Source: Caenorhabditis elegans (lineage: Eukaryota; Nematoda; Chromadorea; Rhabditida; Rhabditidae). Taken from it: 64,000 nucleotides of DNA. The stretch spans positions 15,128,001 to 15,192,000 of the forward strand of contig NC_003284.9 of assembly GCF_000002985.6 (NCBI RefSeq), in the 5' to 3' direction. Both the position numbers and the translations under genes were made by a program. Below, one piece after another: positions 45,905-58,448 of this stretch (position 1 is the stretch's first letter; every line of letters begins with the position of its first letter). The notes beneath the pieces were generated by a model, which worked only from the letters and a program-made list of their open reading frames with translations, was not told the origin of the DNA and ran no database searches.

Positions 45905-48900
45905 ATGCTTAGCCGCAACATTGGAGCTGTTCGCGGAGCCCATAAGGCAGCAACGACAAAACCAGTCGAAAAAGTGGCCAAACTTGGAAATGGATTGACC
46001 GTTGGAACTATCGACTCTCACAAACCAATTGCACATTTGGTTTTTTTTTAATTTGTTTCTTCTATCCGAAATCATCTTCAAATTTTAGGTTCTTGCCTTC
46101 AGAGCTGGAAGTCGCTACGAAAAAGCCAACCAGGCCGGACTCTCTCATACCATCAGAAATTTCGTCGGCAGAGATACCCAGGAATACTTTGGAAACACAG
46201 TTGTATGGACGTTGTCACAGACCGGAGGAGTTCTGGTGAGCAAGAAAAAAAAATCGATAAAGTTGAATCTACTGGGCGTTAGAAAAGAACTAAGAATTTT
46301 AATGTAAATTTGAAGAAAGATTGCATAATACATTCACAGTTTTTTTTAGAAAAGATTTGTTAGAAAAAAAATTTGGAATTAAGTATTTTGTATCAAAATT
46401 TCAGAAAAAATGTGGTCTAATTAACTTGGAGCAAAATTATCAAATTTTCATGAGCATTCCAAAAAGTCTCACAGACATAGCGAGGGTGATGTTTCAGAAA
46501 TCCTTCACCTCCCGCGATCTTTTCGGAGTCTCCCTCACAATTCCACGCGAAAGCACTTCCGTCGGACTTTCCGTATTGGGACAAGTCGCTGGTAACCCAG
46601 GATTCAAGCCATGGGAAGTCGAGGATGTGCTGCCAACTATGCGCGCTGACAACGGATACAGAACCGCTTACGACTTGGTTGTTGACCAGATTCACAAGGC
46701 CGCTTACAGGTTTGGCATTGAGAAGCTTTCGAGAATTCATTGAGCAAAACTTTTTTTTTTAGAAATGGAGGACTTGGAAACTCAATCTATGCACCATGCT
46801 CTAAAATTGGATCGATCTGCACATCAACTTTGTCCTCATTTGCAGTAAGTTGCTTATTCTTATCTGCAAGTTTTCAATTTTAAAATTTCAGGAGCAGCAC
46901 TTCGTCACAGGAAACGGAGTATTGTTTGCCACTAATGCTGTTCACGATGACCTTCTTCTCTATGGAGACAATCACGCCCCAATCAGAAGTGGAAACGCTG
47001 CGTCCCCATCTTCAAGTGCTTACAAGGTGAGTTCTTGAAAACGAATATTTATTCAGTGGAGTTGGATAACAAAGTCATAAATAATGTCATGAGAAGTGTC
47101 ACGCATCTACCAACGTCTCTGGTAGCTTCCAGTTTGTGGTGGAGATGGAGCATCGTATCCTCCTGATGGCTGCTCTGGCTTGGCTGGTGGTGGGACGGAA
47201 TAAGCTGGCTCAGCTGGATAGCTTGGGGATGGGTAGCTCGGAGATGGGTAGCTTGGGGATGGATAGCTTGGAGATGGATAGCTTGGAGACGGGTAGCTTG
47301 GTGATGGATGAGCTGGCTCTTGTGGAGCTGGGGATGGGTATCCAGAATCTGGAGTCTCTGGCTCTCTGACTGGTGGCTGTGAAGCTGGTGCTGGACGAGT
47401 TGTTGCTGGTGGAGCGCGGGTGGTTGCTGGTGGAGCACGAGTTGCTGGTGGAGCGCGAGTTGCTGGTGGAGCACGAGTTCCTGGAGCAGCAGTGGATCCA
47501 CGTGGTGGTGGCTGTGGAGCGGATGTTCCAGATGATGGTGGGGTTCTGTCGTCTTGTCTTTGTGGGCATGGGCAGTAGTTGGCATCTTTTCCTGAAACAA
47601 TTTAAAATGTTTCATCACTGTTTGTTCAAGAAATTCCTAGTAACAACAACAAAAATTTTACCTGGAGCTCCTGGCTTTCCAGCTTGTCCCGGGGTTCCTG
47701 GGAAGGCGTCGTGACCAGCGTTTCCTGGAGTTCCTGGTGCTCCTTGTGGTCCCTCCTCTCCGTCCTTTCCTGGCTCTCCATGTTGTCCTGGAAGTCCTGG
47801 CTCTCCCAACCATCCTGGCTCTCCTGGCTGTCCAGCTTGTCCTGGGAAGTATGTGGTTCCTGGCTGTCCGTCTGGTCCGTCGGTCCCATCGTATCCCTTT
47901 GGTCCTTGTTCTCCTTGATCTCCTGGGGCTCCCTCCTGTCCTGGGGCTCCATCTTCACCGGATGGTCCGGATTGCCCTTGAAGTCCTGGGAATCCTTCTG
48001 GTCCAGAGTCTCCATCAGGCCCTGGTGGTCCAGCTGGTCCCTCTGGGCATTTAATGCATCCTCCTGGAATATCGTGAGTGGTTGCAAGAGAGATACCACT
48101 GGCTCCACGTCTTCCTTCATCTCCTGGATGTCCTTCGTCTCCACGCTTTCCTGGGTTTCCTGGTGGTCCTGGTGCTCCTGCTGGGCATCCTTGAGAGTTG
48201 CTGTCGCAATTGCACATTCCTGGGTACACAAATCTCTTGTTACGGAGGAGGGATGGCACTGGATTGGCAGATTCTCCTGTTGGAGATTGAAGAATCAGGA
48301 GACGATCCCAAGTATCATCGGCAAGAACTTTGAACTCATCAACGCGTCCTTCAACTTCGGAACGAAGGTTGTTAATATCTTGAACAATATGTCCAATTGA
48401 GCAAAGAGCGGAGAAAACTCCGAGCAAGCAGACGCCTGCCCCAATATAGCCAAGAGTAGACATCGTTGAGAACAATGTTGTGTATTGCTTTGGTGAACAC
48501 TTTTTTATACATTTTTCTCCGAAAAAACTCGAAAGCCGGCAAGAACTTGCAAGGGCAAGGGGGAGGCTGGGAAAACTTAGAAACTTAGACACGCAACAGA
48601 TCGGGAAGAACGCGCCGATAAAAAATTACCGGTCCTAGTCGTATGACAGATATCGCAATGCGACGGATATTCAGTATACCTTTGGCATGAAGAGGAAAAA
48701 ACTTGCTACTATTGTTTCTTTCCCCGAAAAAATGCAATCACTCATTTTGGATTTGGAAATAGAACAGAAAAACTTTGCAAATTTCAATTTCATTATCCAC
48801 TCCACTGTTTATGTTATCTATACTATCATTTCTCACCTTTTCTGACACCTAGGGAGGAGAAGTGCGCAGAGATGCCGATTCGAAGTACGCGCATGTGATT

Positions 48901-49977
48901 GTCGCTGGAGAAGGAGCTGCCGGAAACAACACGAAAGCATTGGCCACCCAAGCAGTTCTCCTCACCGCACTTGGAAATTCATCACCAGTCAAGTAATACA
49001 AAAAAGGAATTACAATGTTCACACTTGAAATGATTAATTTCAGATTCAACACCGGAACCACTGGAGTCATCGCAAAAGCCGTCGGACAGAATGGATCGGC
49101 CAGCGCATTCCAAGCTGTTCATGCGGATAGTGGACTGGCCGGAGTATACCTTGTCGTTGAAGGAAGCCAGGCTAACCAAGCTGTTTCGAATGTAGTTGGA
49201 GCATTGAAGTCTTTGAAGGTCGCTGATATTGAAGGTAAGAAATTTTGTTTTTTAGAGTATAAATTTGATAAAATGGGATCACACTATTTTTGTACATCGA
49301 TATTTCTGAAATTATAAAAAAAAATAAAAATTAAATAAAGATATGCTTCTAGGATGTTCTACAACATTCTATAATAAAATAGTCCAGAAAGCTGCAGAAC
49401 TTTCCGGGGCAAAACTTTCAAAATTTTCGGAGAAAACTTTTTTCACGACCTAATACTTGACATTTTTGTATGTAGATTTACAATTTGAGCCGCCTTAGAG
49501 AAGGGCTTTTGTATAAATATGATTTTTAGAGGCCTATACTGAAAACCCAAAATATAAATTGTGTTCTTGTGGTAGAGTTGAACTTAACTAAACTAGACTA
49601 AAGCTAAACTATGCTAACCTTGTCGTAAAATTTAAGCGAAATGGAATATTTCTAGCACAAAACTAATTGCAGATTTTTAGGTTGATGGTAATTTCAAACT
49701 ACTGTGACGTTACCGACTTAATCGGTTTTTGTATTAATTTCAACTTTCAGCCGTCAAGAAGCAGGCCTTCAACAACGCCTTGAGAGCCTCTGCTCATTCC
49801 GACAACTTTGCCATCGAGAGAGCCTCCCAACTCTTCCAGTCCCAAGACAATTACATTCAACAGATTCCAAATGTGTCGGCTAGTGATGTTGAAGTTGCCG
49901 CCAAGAAATTGACTACCAAGTTGTCGTTGGCCAGTTATGGAAATGTCTCAGAAGTCCCATATGTTGATACTCTGTGA
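45905..49977 (+). CDS. ucr-2.2: Mitochondrial complex III core protein 2, 422 aa
   Basis: Eight exons: 45905-46039, 46089-46235, 46498-46709, 46763-46844, 46892-47026, 48853-48992, 49044-49234, 49751-49977 (TGA). The phases close to 423 codons. This is an M16 peptidase-fold protein of the ubiquinol-cytochrome c reductase core 2 type. A basic N-terminus (MLSRNIGAVRGAHKAATTKP) fits a mitochondrial presequence. LAFRAGSRYEKANQAGLSHT is the M16 N-terminal signature, but the zinc-binding HxxEH is replaced by HTIRN, so it is a structural, non-proteolytic subunit. The C-terminal half is conserved M16 domain. C. elegans has paralogues (ucr-2.1, 2.2, 2.3). I chose 2.2 from the ocr-3 neighbourhood, from memory. 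Intron 5 (47027-48852) contains a whole collagen gene on the other strand. Confidence 0.9.
47048..47053 (-). terminator. Poly(A) signal of the collagen gene
   Basis: AATAAA on the minus strand, 54 bases past the collagen stop. It lies only about 22 bp from the donor of ucr-2.2 exon 5, so the collagen unit just fits in the intron. Confidence 0.65.
47107..48463 (-). CDS. col-41: Cuticle collagen, 428 aa, nested in ucr-2.2 intron 5
   Basis: Two exons, 48463-47662 and 47591-47107 (TAG). A hydrophobic segment (residues about 5-24) behind a very short N-tail gives the signal-anchor. A basic R-N-K-R (74-77) is the expected subtilisin-type (BLI-4-like) cleavage site. Cys-rich knots (CNCDSNSQGC, GGCIKC) flank two Gly-X-Y blocks, the second running to about residue 267, and GKDANYCPCP ends the helix. 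This is the standard nematode cuticle collagen plan. The C-terminal tail is unusually long. It carries about four APPAT(T)R units and then six YPSPS units before ending YQRRW. Family members are usually near 300 aa. A start upstream of 48463 is less likely because the TATA box lies between. The symbol is from memory and unverified. Confidence 0.9.
48502..48507 (-). promoter_or_regulatory. TATA box of the collagen gene
   Basis: TATAAAAAAG on the minus strand, about 39-44 bases before the ATG at 48463. This is a conventional position for C. elegans collagen genes, leaving a very short 5' leader. Confidence 0.7.
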
Positions 49978-50078
49978 GCATCTAGTTAAATTAAATGATT
50001 TTACTCCAGTAGACGAACGCATTTTGTTATTTTTTGGTCAATTTGTTTTCCGTCTCATATGACTATTTTTTTGCTGTC

Positions 50079-50084
50079 AATAAA
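50079..50084 (+). terminator. Poly(A) signal of ucr-2.2
   Basis: AATAAA 102 bases after the stop codon. The RUN/PH gene converges from the right, with its stop at 50667. Confidence 0.6.
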
Positions 50085-50666
50085 AGGTACTAGACTTTGA
50101 AATTTGTTTGTTCAATGAACAAAAAAATAAAGAAATTATTCACGTAATCAAAAACAGACAGAAAAAAAAAGTAAGCTCGAATAAGCTTATACATATACCG
50201 AGGGTGAATAAGTGAATTGTAAATGTGAGAGTTAGGCTTTGAAACGTTCGGGAGAAGCGGGAAAGAATGACAACTTAAACGTGTAAAAACATGAAATTCC
50301 GTATAATCTAGTTTGGGGTGTGAGCATTGAAATGTGCAGGATAACAACAACAAAAAGGTGGGTTGAAAGAAATCTGGGAAATTAACAGTTATTAGCCGTG
50401 ACGAACAGAAGCACCGGGGGCTCTGCACAAATGGGCCCGCGATAGACTACAATTAAATGAGACAAGTTCGAAGGAACAGAGTTGAAGGTGGGAAGAGGAG
50501 ATGACATGAGCTACTGAGCTACTTTATAAGTGTTAAGGCTGAAATGGAAATGAATGTGTATGGGGAAAATTGGGACAAAAAAAGTACAAAAGTACAATGG
50601 GTACCCGGACCAGGTAGCGATTATCATGGAGTTAACTCTTGATGAGTAAAGAAATGGAGATGCGAA
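50085..50666. other. Convergent 3' intergenic region
   Basis: Between the 3' ends of ucr-2.2 and the RUN/PH gene. It probably contains the 3' UTR of the latter. I see no clean AATAAA for the minus strand and no gene. Confidence 0.5.
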
Positions 50667-53455
50667 TTAGACTGGCCACAGCGTGTTGGCGGAGCAGCAA
50701 GTGTTATGGATGATTTTTCCAATCGGTGTCTAGAAATTATATTTAATTAGTTACTAAGTTTCTCTATTAACATACCTTAATCAAATCATCATCAAGCTTT
50801 GCCCAACGGACACCGTAACTGCTTTGAACAGCAGACGCAAGCCGTTCCAGCTCCTTATCGAATCGGACGAAGAAGTAATGAATGGTATCGTCTTTGGTGA
50901 CCAAGCAAAGCGCAGGCGAGCGATTCCCAAAGAAGCTCTCCTTATCCTCCGGCTGACGAACAACTACCGATTGCTTGACGTTAATACCTCCAACTTCGTT
51001 GAGAAGGCGCAAGAATCCATCGGACCAGAACTTTTCGCCCTCTTGAACCAGTGCGATGCAGGTCTCCGTGACTACTGCAAGGCAAGATGCCATGTATGGC
51101 TGCGTCGTCTTATTCTCCGCAATCATTGTCAGGATTCTGGTCCATTCGATTTGATCCTCCTGGGTTGGGCACTCAAACTCAAATGTACCTTCTGCAGCTT
51201 TCATTTGGAAAGCAACTCTTCCTGTGCTATTGATACTGGAGCCACTGAAAATTATCAAATTATATATATTTTATTGAGTTGTCTAATGCACAAAAGCTGA
51301 TTTTACTAACCTTAAGCTAATCACCAATTCTTCGGTCTTGCAGGTCGAGTCGGCAAACACATTAAAATTGTTGCCAACAATCATGCAGTACTTCTGCTCA
51401 GCCTCGTCGGAGCTCTTAATCCAGTTCCCAATGTTCGATTTGAACAAAAAACCGGATTTTGTTGCAGTCGATCGTTCACGCTCCTCATACGTCTGTTCGT
51501 ACCAGAAGCACAGCGTCGCAGCACGAACATCAATTGTGCGTCCGAGTTGCTTCTCTAAATTTGGCTGAAGCATGCACATATATCCAATGTGGTCGTCAAC
51601 TTCGGCATGGTTCGTAATCTGGCGACTGCTGTGCTCGACGAGGTTGATGAGCGAGTTGATCATGTGTGCACCGCTCTCCAATCCAGCCATTGAGCCGACG
51701 TACGCGAAAACTGTCTGGTCATCTTTCTCCTCGCTGTGCACATAGTGGCTGAAGCCTTCCTCATTGGCTTCCAACATGAATGACAAGTTATCAACGCTGA
51801 TCTGAAAAAAGTTAAAGCTGAATTTCATGAAAATGTGATTTTGACCATTTTTGACTGTTCACGTGTAAAAATGCCATGATATCAATCACAGGGTTTTTAA
51901 AATTGCACAGAAGAGCTGGAAATGCTTACCTTGATGGTCTTGATCCGATCGTGTGGCATGCGGAACAGTGGGATGAAAAATCCTTCTGACGAGAGGTTTG
52001 TTGTTTTTCCTGGCGACGAATTCTGCGTGTGAGTTCGGTATTTGAAGACGTAGACGTTGTAGTTGGTCATAACAAGGTAGCGAAGCTTCATGTTGTCCGA
52101 GTGGAAGCTCTCGATCACTTTGAAACATTCGATGATTTTCTCTGACGACTTCTCGAATACGTTGATAGCAAGGTGCAAGACATCTCCTTGGCTCATTCTA
52201 AAACTAACTCAATTTGATCAGTAAAAGCTCAGTTTAAAACTCACTGGTATTCTCCATCTGCTAAATTATACTCTGGAAGCACCATATCATCTGGCTCGAC
52301 GCTGGCCAAGATGTGCTCAATGCCATCTGGATTCATCGACTCCATATTCACACAAGACATTTTCTTGGTCATCACATCTTCCAGCTTTTCTTCAACAATC
52401 ACCGACGGCGATGGAGCGTTGTCCTCATTATTTTCTTCGTGCTGAGCATCAAACAACTCGGTGTTGAGTCGGTTATGACGAGTGCGAACTAGCTCGTCGA
52501 GCAGAACATCCTGGTCAATTGCTTGCGATAGTATCGATGGAATTTCCGTTGGAATGACGTTTGGAACAGTGTCCTGTGATGCTTCCTTCTCAGTGAGCTT
52601 TCGTTGGCGAGCTTGAGCTCTCAGGGACAATTGAGTCGGCGTAGAGTCGATGACGGCGGCTGGAGCTGGTTCGGCACGGAGTTGGCGAGTACTCTGAAAC
52701 AAATGTGCATTTAGAATTATACACATGTAAGCTGTGTCGGTTTTTTTGGCTTTTTCGATAAATGAGCAATTTATCAAATCTATGAAAAAATCTTACGTAG
52801 AATGCAAATTGCACAGGTTGCAGCTTCTCGATAAACTGGGTGATGGCCTCCAATAATCCCGAATTGCGAATGCACGCATTAATGTGGTAGAACTTTGTCA
52901 AATACGCTCTGAAACATTTTCAAAATCAATCTTTGCAACATTTCTAACTACTCACTTATTACTCTGATTATTGAGAGCAAGAAGAATGAAGTGAAGAGTT
53001 CCCTTATTGAACGAAGTCTTCAACCATCCGACCGATAGGAAACGATCATTCGCATTACCACATTCAGCGATGAGCATTTTCTGCTCAGCGCGCGGAAGAA
53101 ACGTTCTGATGCATCTCCAATAGGTGCCATCTCCCGTCAGCAATCTGCAAAATTCCATAATTGTGAGCAAATCGTGATGCAAGTTTGCTCACCCATATGA
53201 GAAAAATGTGTCTATCGAGTTGAACAGTTTGCGTCCATTCGGGTTTTCCGCATCGACAATATCGGTTTCACGGAGGATCTGAAACGGATTTTTTTTTATT
53301 TTGAAGAGTAATTTGCGGCGCAAAGTGAATTATGATTAAACTTTTATAAAACTCACTTTGTTTACATATCCTTCGACCAAATTTTGAAATTCTCCGTGTT
53401 GTGTCCTTTTATAATTTGCCTGCGGTCGATATGCATAGGGTAGCATATGATACAT
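50667..53455 (-). CDS. RUN and PH domain protein (PLEKHM2/SKIP-like), 741 aa
   Basis: Nine exons: 53455-53357, 53278-53193, 53144-52956, 52908-52797, 52693-52245, 52197-51930, 51801-51311, 51244-50776, 50729-50667 (TAA). The phases close to 742 codons. I placed the start at the first ATG, ten bases inside an exon that begins at TTTTTCAG (53466), as expected for trans-splicing. Residues about 30-160 look like a RUN domain (FFSYGLL, WLKTSFN, then LTKFYHINACI...FIEKL). An acidic, Ser/Pro-rich linker runs to about 305. A middle domain follows (HLAINVFEKSSEKIIECFKV... YLVMTNYNVYVFKYR, about 318-450), possibly a diverged PH. A C-terminal PH domain lies at about 515-615 (KSGFLFKSN...KYCMIVGNNF...EWTRILTMI). 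RUN plus a C-terminal PH matches PLEKHM2/SKIP, which links lysosomal small GTPases to kinesin-1. Function by homology only. No signal peptide or membrane helix. Confidence 0.85.
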
Positions 53456-53465
53456 GGCGAAATCA

Positions 53466-54729
53466 CTGAAAAATTAACCGGTTGATTAGTAAACCGCAAA
53501 AGGTGAGCAAAAAGAGGGAGAATCGAGAGAGCGAACGGGGGAAAAAATAACGTGGAACGCTAATACAATTCGTCATATGTTGTGCGGTAAACCGTCTCTT
53601 GCACACTCGTTGCGCACAAAAGATGCGTCCGTCACGGCCAGCAGGCGCACTCTGCGTGCACTCTTTCGTCACTCTCTGCCGGCCGTTATGAGTAGTGAAA
53701 GTGTCGGGGGTTTGCATTGCCCAAATGTCTAGACAGAAGGTATAACATGGGGCTAGACGAACAATCACAACAACATTCAAAAGTATTGTTTCGAAAAGTT
53801 TCGAAAGTCAACAGAAATGAATACGAAATTAGTTGGTATGGATTAGGAAATCAAAGAATCAAATTCTTTTGCACTTTAAAAATTCAGCCCGCTTGGGCAT
53901 GAATCATATTAAATTGTCGAGAAAAAAAAACAGAAGACAAAATGGAAATGGTCCATTATATTTGTGAGTCGATAATAATGCTCCACTACTTGGTACATCT
54001 GAAACAATGGACAGATGCAGACGACTGGGAGAATGTATGACCTTTTATTGATGCTATAAGGGTTTTATGGTGGCGATTCTCAGTATTGTGATGTGTCTAC
54101 GTCATAATACATCCATGTAAATAGCGACATTGAAGAGAGAAGGAATAATAGCACCAAAAAAAGAAGAGATGGAAAGGATTTGTCGACATTGAAATGAACC
54201 AGGCGAGCTAAAATTGAGTGGTTGGGCGAGTCGTTCGAAAAAAAAGAGAAATGAGCCCATTTCGAGGGATATGGTAGGGTATATGGGAAAGCAATTATAA
54301 ATTTGTTCGGTTTGGGAAATTGACAAATAACGACTTGTAATATTAATGGCTGGATTCAAATTTTCAATTAAAACTTAAAAATACATATAGTGTCCTTGTG
54401 AAACTAAAGTTGCTTCCCAAAAAACGGAACTTCCTAGTGAATCTTGTTTAACTATCCCAAAACTTTATAAGCGGTTTTCTATGTATTGGAAAAATACTAA
54501 ATTTAGTTAAAACCTCTATTTTGCTATGCCGAAGCAATCGGTAATTGTGGATTTGATATTAATTAAAATTCTCTCAAAATGTTTGGTCATACTTATCAAC
54601 TTTTGGAGCCACTGACTGATTCTGAGGTATAGCCTATAAATTATAGAAATTTTGGAATTTAATATATACCTATAAATCGTTTTTTTGAGATTTTCAGACA
54701 ACCCGAATATGGGCATAATTTGTGAGATT
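53466..54729. promoter_or_regulatory. Promoter/outron region of the RUN/PH gene, then intergenic DNA
   Basis: G+C-richer DNA at 53570-53710 lies just upstream of the first RUN/PH exon and probably holds its promoter and outron. The minus-strand open frame 53463-53780 crosses it but runs into the acceptor without joining in frame. I see nothing from 53.9 to 54.7 kb. Confidence 0.4.
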
Positions 54730-54913
54730 ACGTGGTGTCAGACTGTCTCATTTCGGCTTGATCTATGTTGATCTACAAAAATGCGGGAGAAGAGACGCAG
54801 AGTTCTCAACTGATTCCGTATGGTTAAAAACGTGCCGACGTCACACATTTTCGGGCAAAAAATTACGGCACTTTTTGTAGATCAAGCCGTGATGGGACAG
54901 CTTGGCACCACGT
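54730..54913 (+). mobile_element. MITE family E, copy 4, with target duplication
   Basis: Termini ACGTGGTGTCAGACTGTCTC and CAGCTTGGCACCACGT. Flanks GTGAGATT (54722-54729) and GTGAGATA (54914-54921) match at seven of eight bases, the best target-site evidence for this family in the window. Confidence 0.8.
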
Positions 54914-54921
54914 GTGAGATA

Positions 54922-57900
54922 TCTAACTTGCCTATGCTTGGTTGAGTTCGGTATTTCAATCAGACTATTCCAGATCTTGTTTGAACTGAAATGAAAATTT
55001 CGTGCACTCAGCAAATATGAATAACAGTCACCAATCTACTTCTACAAAACGACGTCAGTTATTTTTAGAATTTTGGTAGGTTTCACGAAAATTAAAAATT
55101 AAGCAATGGTGTCATTTAAAATAGATTGTAGGTTTATTTCAGCGTTTTTCAACTTTTTTTTGTTATTGTAAAAGTTAATACTTCATTCAGTTATTCATTT
55201 TAATATGATTTTGTTATCGTACGAGAGGATAAAAATACAAAAATAACAATTCACAAGAATCAAATGCACATAGAAAACATACACATACCAGACACGCAAT
55301 TTGATATTGTGGAATTTTTAAAACATCGCAAGATGTTTTAACCCGTCAAGCATATTTTGTGACTATTTTAAACCAGATTTTAACTGTTATATTAATTACG
55401 CAAACAAGTATTAACAACAGTAAATATTCACTTTTTAGGGAATTGAGTCAGATATTTTTTCAAAGAAATACACATTTTTTGGCGCCGCTTTGAAAACTTT
55501 TAGTCATTTTTTAAACGGTATTTTGAATTTTGGTTATTTGAAGATTACAGTCATGTCGAGAAATTCGTTTTTTATGATAGAAATCTTTGAACTTGCTTAG
55601 TTTAAAATTTCTTTGCAAGTTGAAAAATGCAAAACGACTAGCCAATAAATATTATCTAACACTTGATTTACAAAAAGTCACCCTAGTAATATTATACATG
55701 AGATATCTAATTCACGTACGCTTGGTCTAATTACGTATTTTAGTGAGACAATTTCAAACCTGATGTTAGCAGAAATTTTAGCTCGGTTTATTAAGCGAAT
55801 ATCAAAAATATCCACTACTTGTGTTTTTCACAAAATGACGTCAGTTATTTATTTAGAAACGAGGTGGGTTACGAAATATCGTTTAATGCCAGGAATTTCC
55901 TTTTTTTTCACACTTTAAAAAGATCAAACAAATTGCGCCGGCTCTTCTCTGAAAACAAACTTTCGATTAAAAATTTGCTCACATCTAGAAGGAAACATCA
56001 TTACCAAGTTCTTTAGGGTTAAGACTTTTAATTAAAGTTTAGAATTAATATAGATGAGTAGTCACAAGATATGCATGTAACGTTGCGATTAGATGCACTC
56101 AGTTTTCAGAATTTGTCAAAGTTGTTCTAAAAGTTTGCCAAATATTTCTGCTCGGCCAAATTTTTTTTCGAAAAAAAGTACATTAGAATATTGTAATTGA
56201 ATGCTGTATCGATATGTTCAAACAATTGAAGTTTGCATGAAACGCACTGGTCCTGCAAAAAAAAAAGAATCAAAGTGGAGCCAATTTCAACTCAAGCGGT
56301 GCAGATGTGCACTTCGTTTCTGATTGAATCTGAACATCTGAAAAAAATACATGAGGGTTTATTGTTGCATATTTTTCTTTTTTCGATTGTTTATCATTGT
56401 TTGAACACAAAAAACTATCTTATCCAACGAATAAGACTGGAACAAAAACAGCCTCATAAGTATAACATTGGTGAGCCAAACAAGTTCAAATAAAAATTGT
56501 TCTATTGTTGTACAGTATTTATGTAGGCTTCCTAGCAAGATTGCAGAATAAAGTAATTTTATCTGATTTATAAAAAGAAGACACTAATTAAAAAAAAACT
56601 CAACTTTCAGTCGGCTTGGGAAACAGCAAAATGTTCAAATTTGGACCCCATACCTTGTTAAAATACAAATGGATAAAAGTAAATCAAAACGTAAAATTTG
56701 CGAGAAAACGTTTTTTAAACTTTTACACTGCTATTTGGACATAGACGTGGTTTTGAGCATGTTTACCATTTTCTGTACCCTTTTACATCGTCGACAAATT
56801 TACGCTATGAAAAAATCCAAACTGCATCTCGAAAATTTATGAATGAAAAAAACCATTATTTAATTTTTGGGTACTTTTTGGGGGAACGTTTTGGGGGGAA
56901 CGAACCCCATAAGTACCAATTTTCAATAATTCCGAGGGACAGAAATTAAAATTATTGAAAAGCGTGCTTCCAGAAATTATTTAAAGAAAGCTGATGCAAA
57001 AAAAATTAAATATAATTGTCTAATCACGTTTTATTGGTCGTTTTCAGCCATATTTTTGAAAGAAAAATTACTGAAAATTTACTTGAAAAACTTCCTGTGA
57101 CAAATGATAAACTTCAAATTTCCAGACCCTTCTACATTTCTTTTCCAAAAAAAAATCACTCTGAATTGCTCTTTCCACCTCACTTCCTTCTTTTTGACAC
57201 CCTTTCAAAGTCCATTTCCGAACGATGTGTCTTTCCGGTTGCAGCAATTTTTCATCTCCCTGGAAACCGTAAAGCCAGCTGCACCTATAATCGTTCTCTG
57301 CTCATAATTGGACCAGCAAATCAATGATGGTTCAAATTTCATGATCGTTCTTTGGTGGGAATATCTAATATTCCAAGTATAAAAGGAACGTGTGGGATGG
57401 AGATAAGATAAGCTTTGTGAGCTACAAAAATTGTACACTTTTTTGGAATACCAATCTCCAATCTCTAAAATCTCATGTGATACTACTATTTTTCTATTCA
57501 GGAATGAATAGATATTCTGTGAGTAAGCGAGTAATCTATCTTTTCAGCCCCTTGATATTTTTGAAATGTTATCCGGTGGAGACTAAAGATTTTTCTATCA
57601 GTAACAGAATGCGGCTTCCTCACTTTTAATCCCTGGTCTCACCGAAAGGTATCTTGACAGGTTGGCTAGTGACGCGGTTTTCCAGGCCCCTCGTGACTTA
57701 TATTTTACTCTTTAGCTTTCGAAACATATGTTGGCATCGAACTTTTTGCTTCTTTGTTAAATGTTTACTCATTGATTTCTGAACTTGTGCGTCATCTGCA
57801 AAGAGGTTACCTAAACCGTTGAAGATTTCATATGAGCACAAAATACACATCTGAGGAATTCGAGGAGGCTGAATTTATTTGCCAAATCAATTGCACTTCA

Positions 57901-58089
57901 AAATATAAACTTTTGTTTGAACATTTCAAGAGGGCGCGGAAAAGTTTGTACCCATATTTTACTTTTCAAAAATGCTAAACCTTATATTTGCACACAACAA
58001 CAAAAAAACAAAAACAACTAGAAAAATCTTTAAGCCTCATAAAAATTCTAAATTTATATTTCATGAAAAGTTAAAAGATGTGTCATTTC
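54922..58089. other. AT-rich intergenic DNA
   Basis: No supported gene. The open frames at 56233-56493 and 57016-57327 have skewed, AT-driven composition and no splice support. Confidence 0.45.
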
Positions 58090-58265
58090 ACGTGGTTTCA
58101 AAGTGCCTCATTTTGGTTTGATCTCCGAGAAATGCGGGAGAAGAGACTTAGACTTTTCAATTAATTTTGCATGGTTGAGAGCGTGCTGACGTCACAATTT
58201 TTCTGGGAAAAAATTCCCGCATTTTTTTGTAGATCAAACTATATTGAGACATCCTGACACCTCGT
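58090..58265 (+). repeat. MITE family E, copy 5
   Basis: Begins ACGTGGTTTCAAAGTGCCTC and ends CATCCTGACACCTCGT. It retains the ATGCGGGAGAAGAGAC block and the TGACGTCA core. I see no target duplication. Confidence 0.75.
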
Positions 58266-58448
58266 ACCCTTTGCCATTCCGTTTGTGTAGAAAGTTGTGT
58301 TGAAAATTTAGTAAACTGGTGTTTAAAGTTTCAATGTATAATACAAACTATTTAAATAGTCACATTAGTTTTTTTTTACTACGGTAATGCAACCCAATCA
58401 CACAAACCCTTGGCGTGGTCATACAAAAAGGAGAGTTATGGTTCTGTG

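Noticed and set aside
46417..46740. Minus-strand frame of 107 codons opposite ucr-2.2 exon 3
   Set aside because: Shadow of conserved UCR-2.2 coding sequence.
47049..47618. Minus-strand 189- and 119-codon frames over collagen exon 2
   Set aside because: Other frames of the repetitive Pro/Ser/Tyr tail. The true frame joins exon 1 in phase and starts GKDANYCPCP.
47684..48400. Long plus-strand open frame (238 codons) over the collagen gene
   Set aside because: Antisense shadow of the Gly-X-Y codons, giving Ser/Trp/Leu-rich low complexity. The minus-strand collagen explains it fully.
53463..53780. 105-codon minus-strand frame upstream of the RUN/PH gene
   Set aside because: Its frame is not that of the first RUN/PH exon and it reads through the acceptor. 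It more likely covers promoter/outron DNA.
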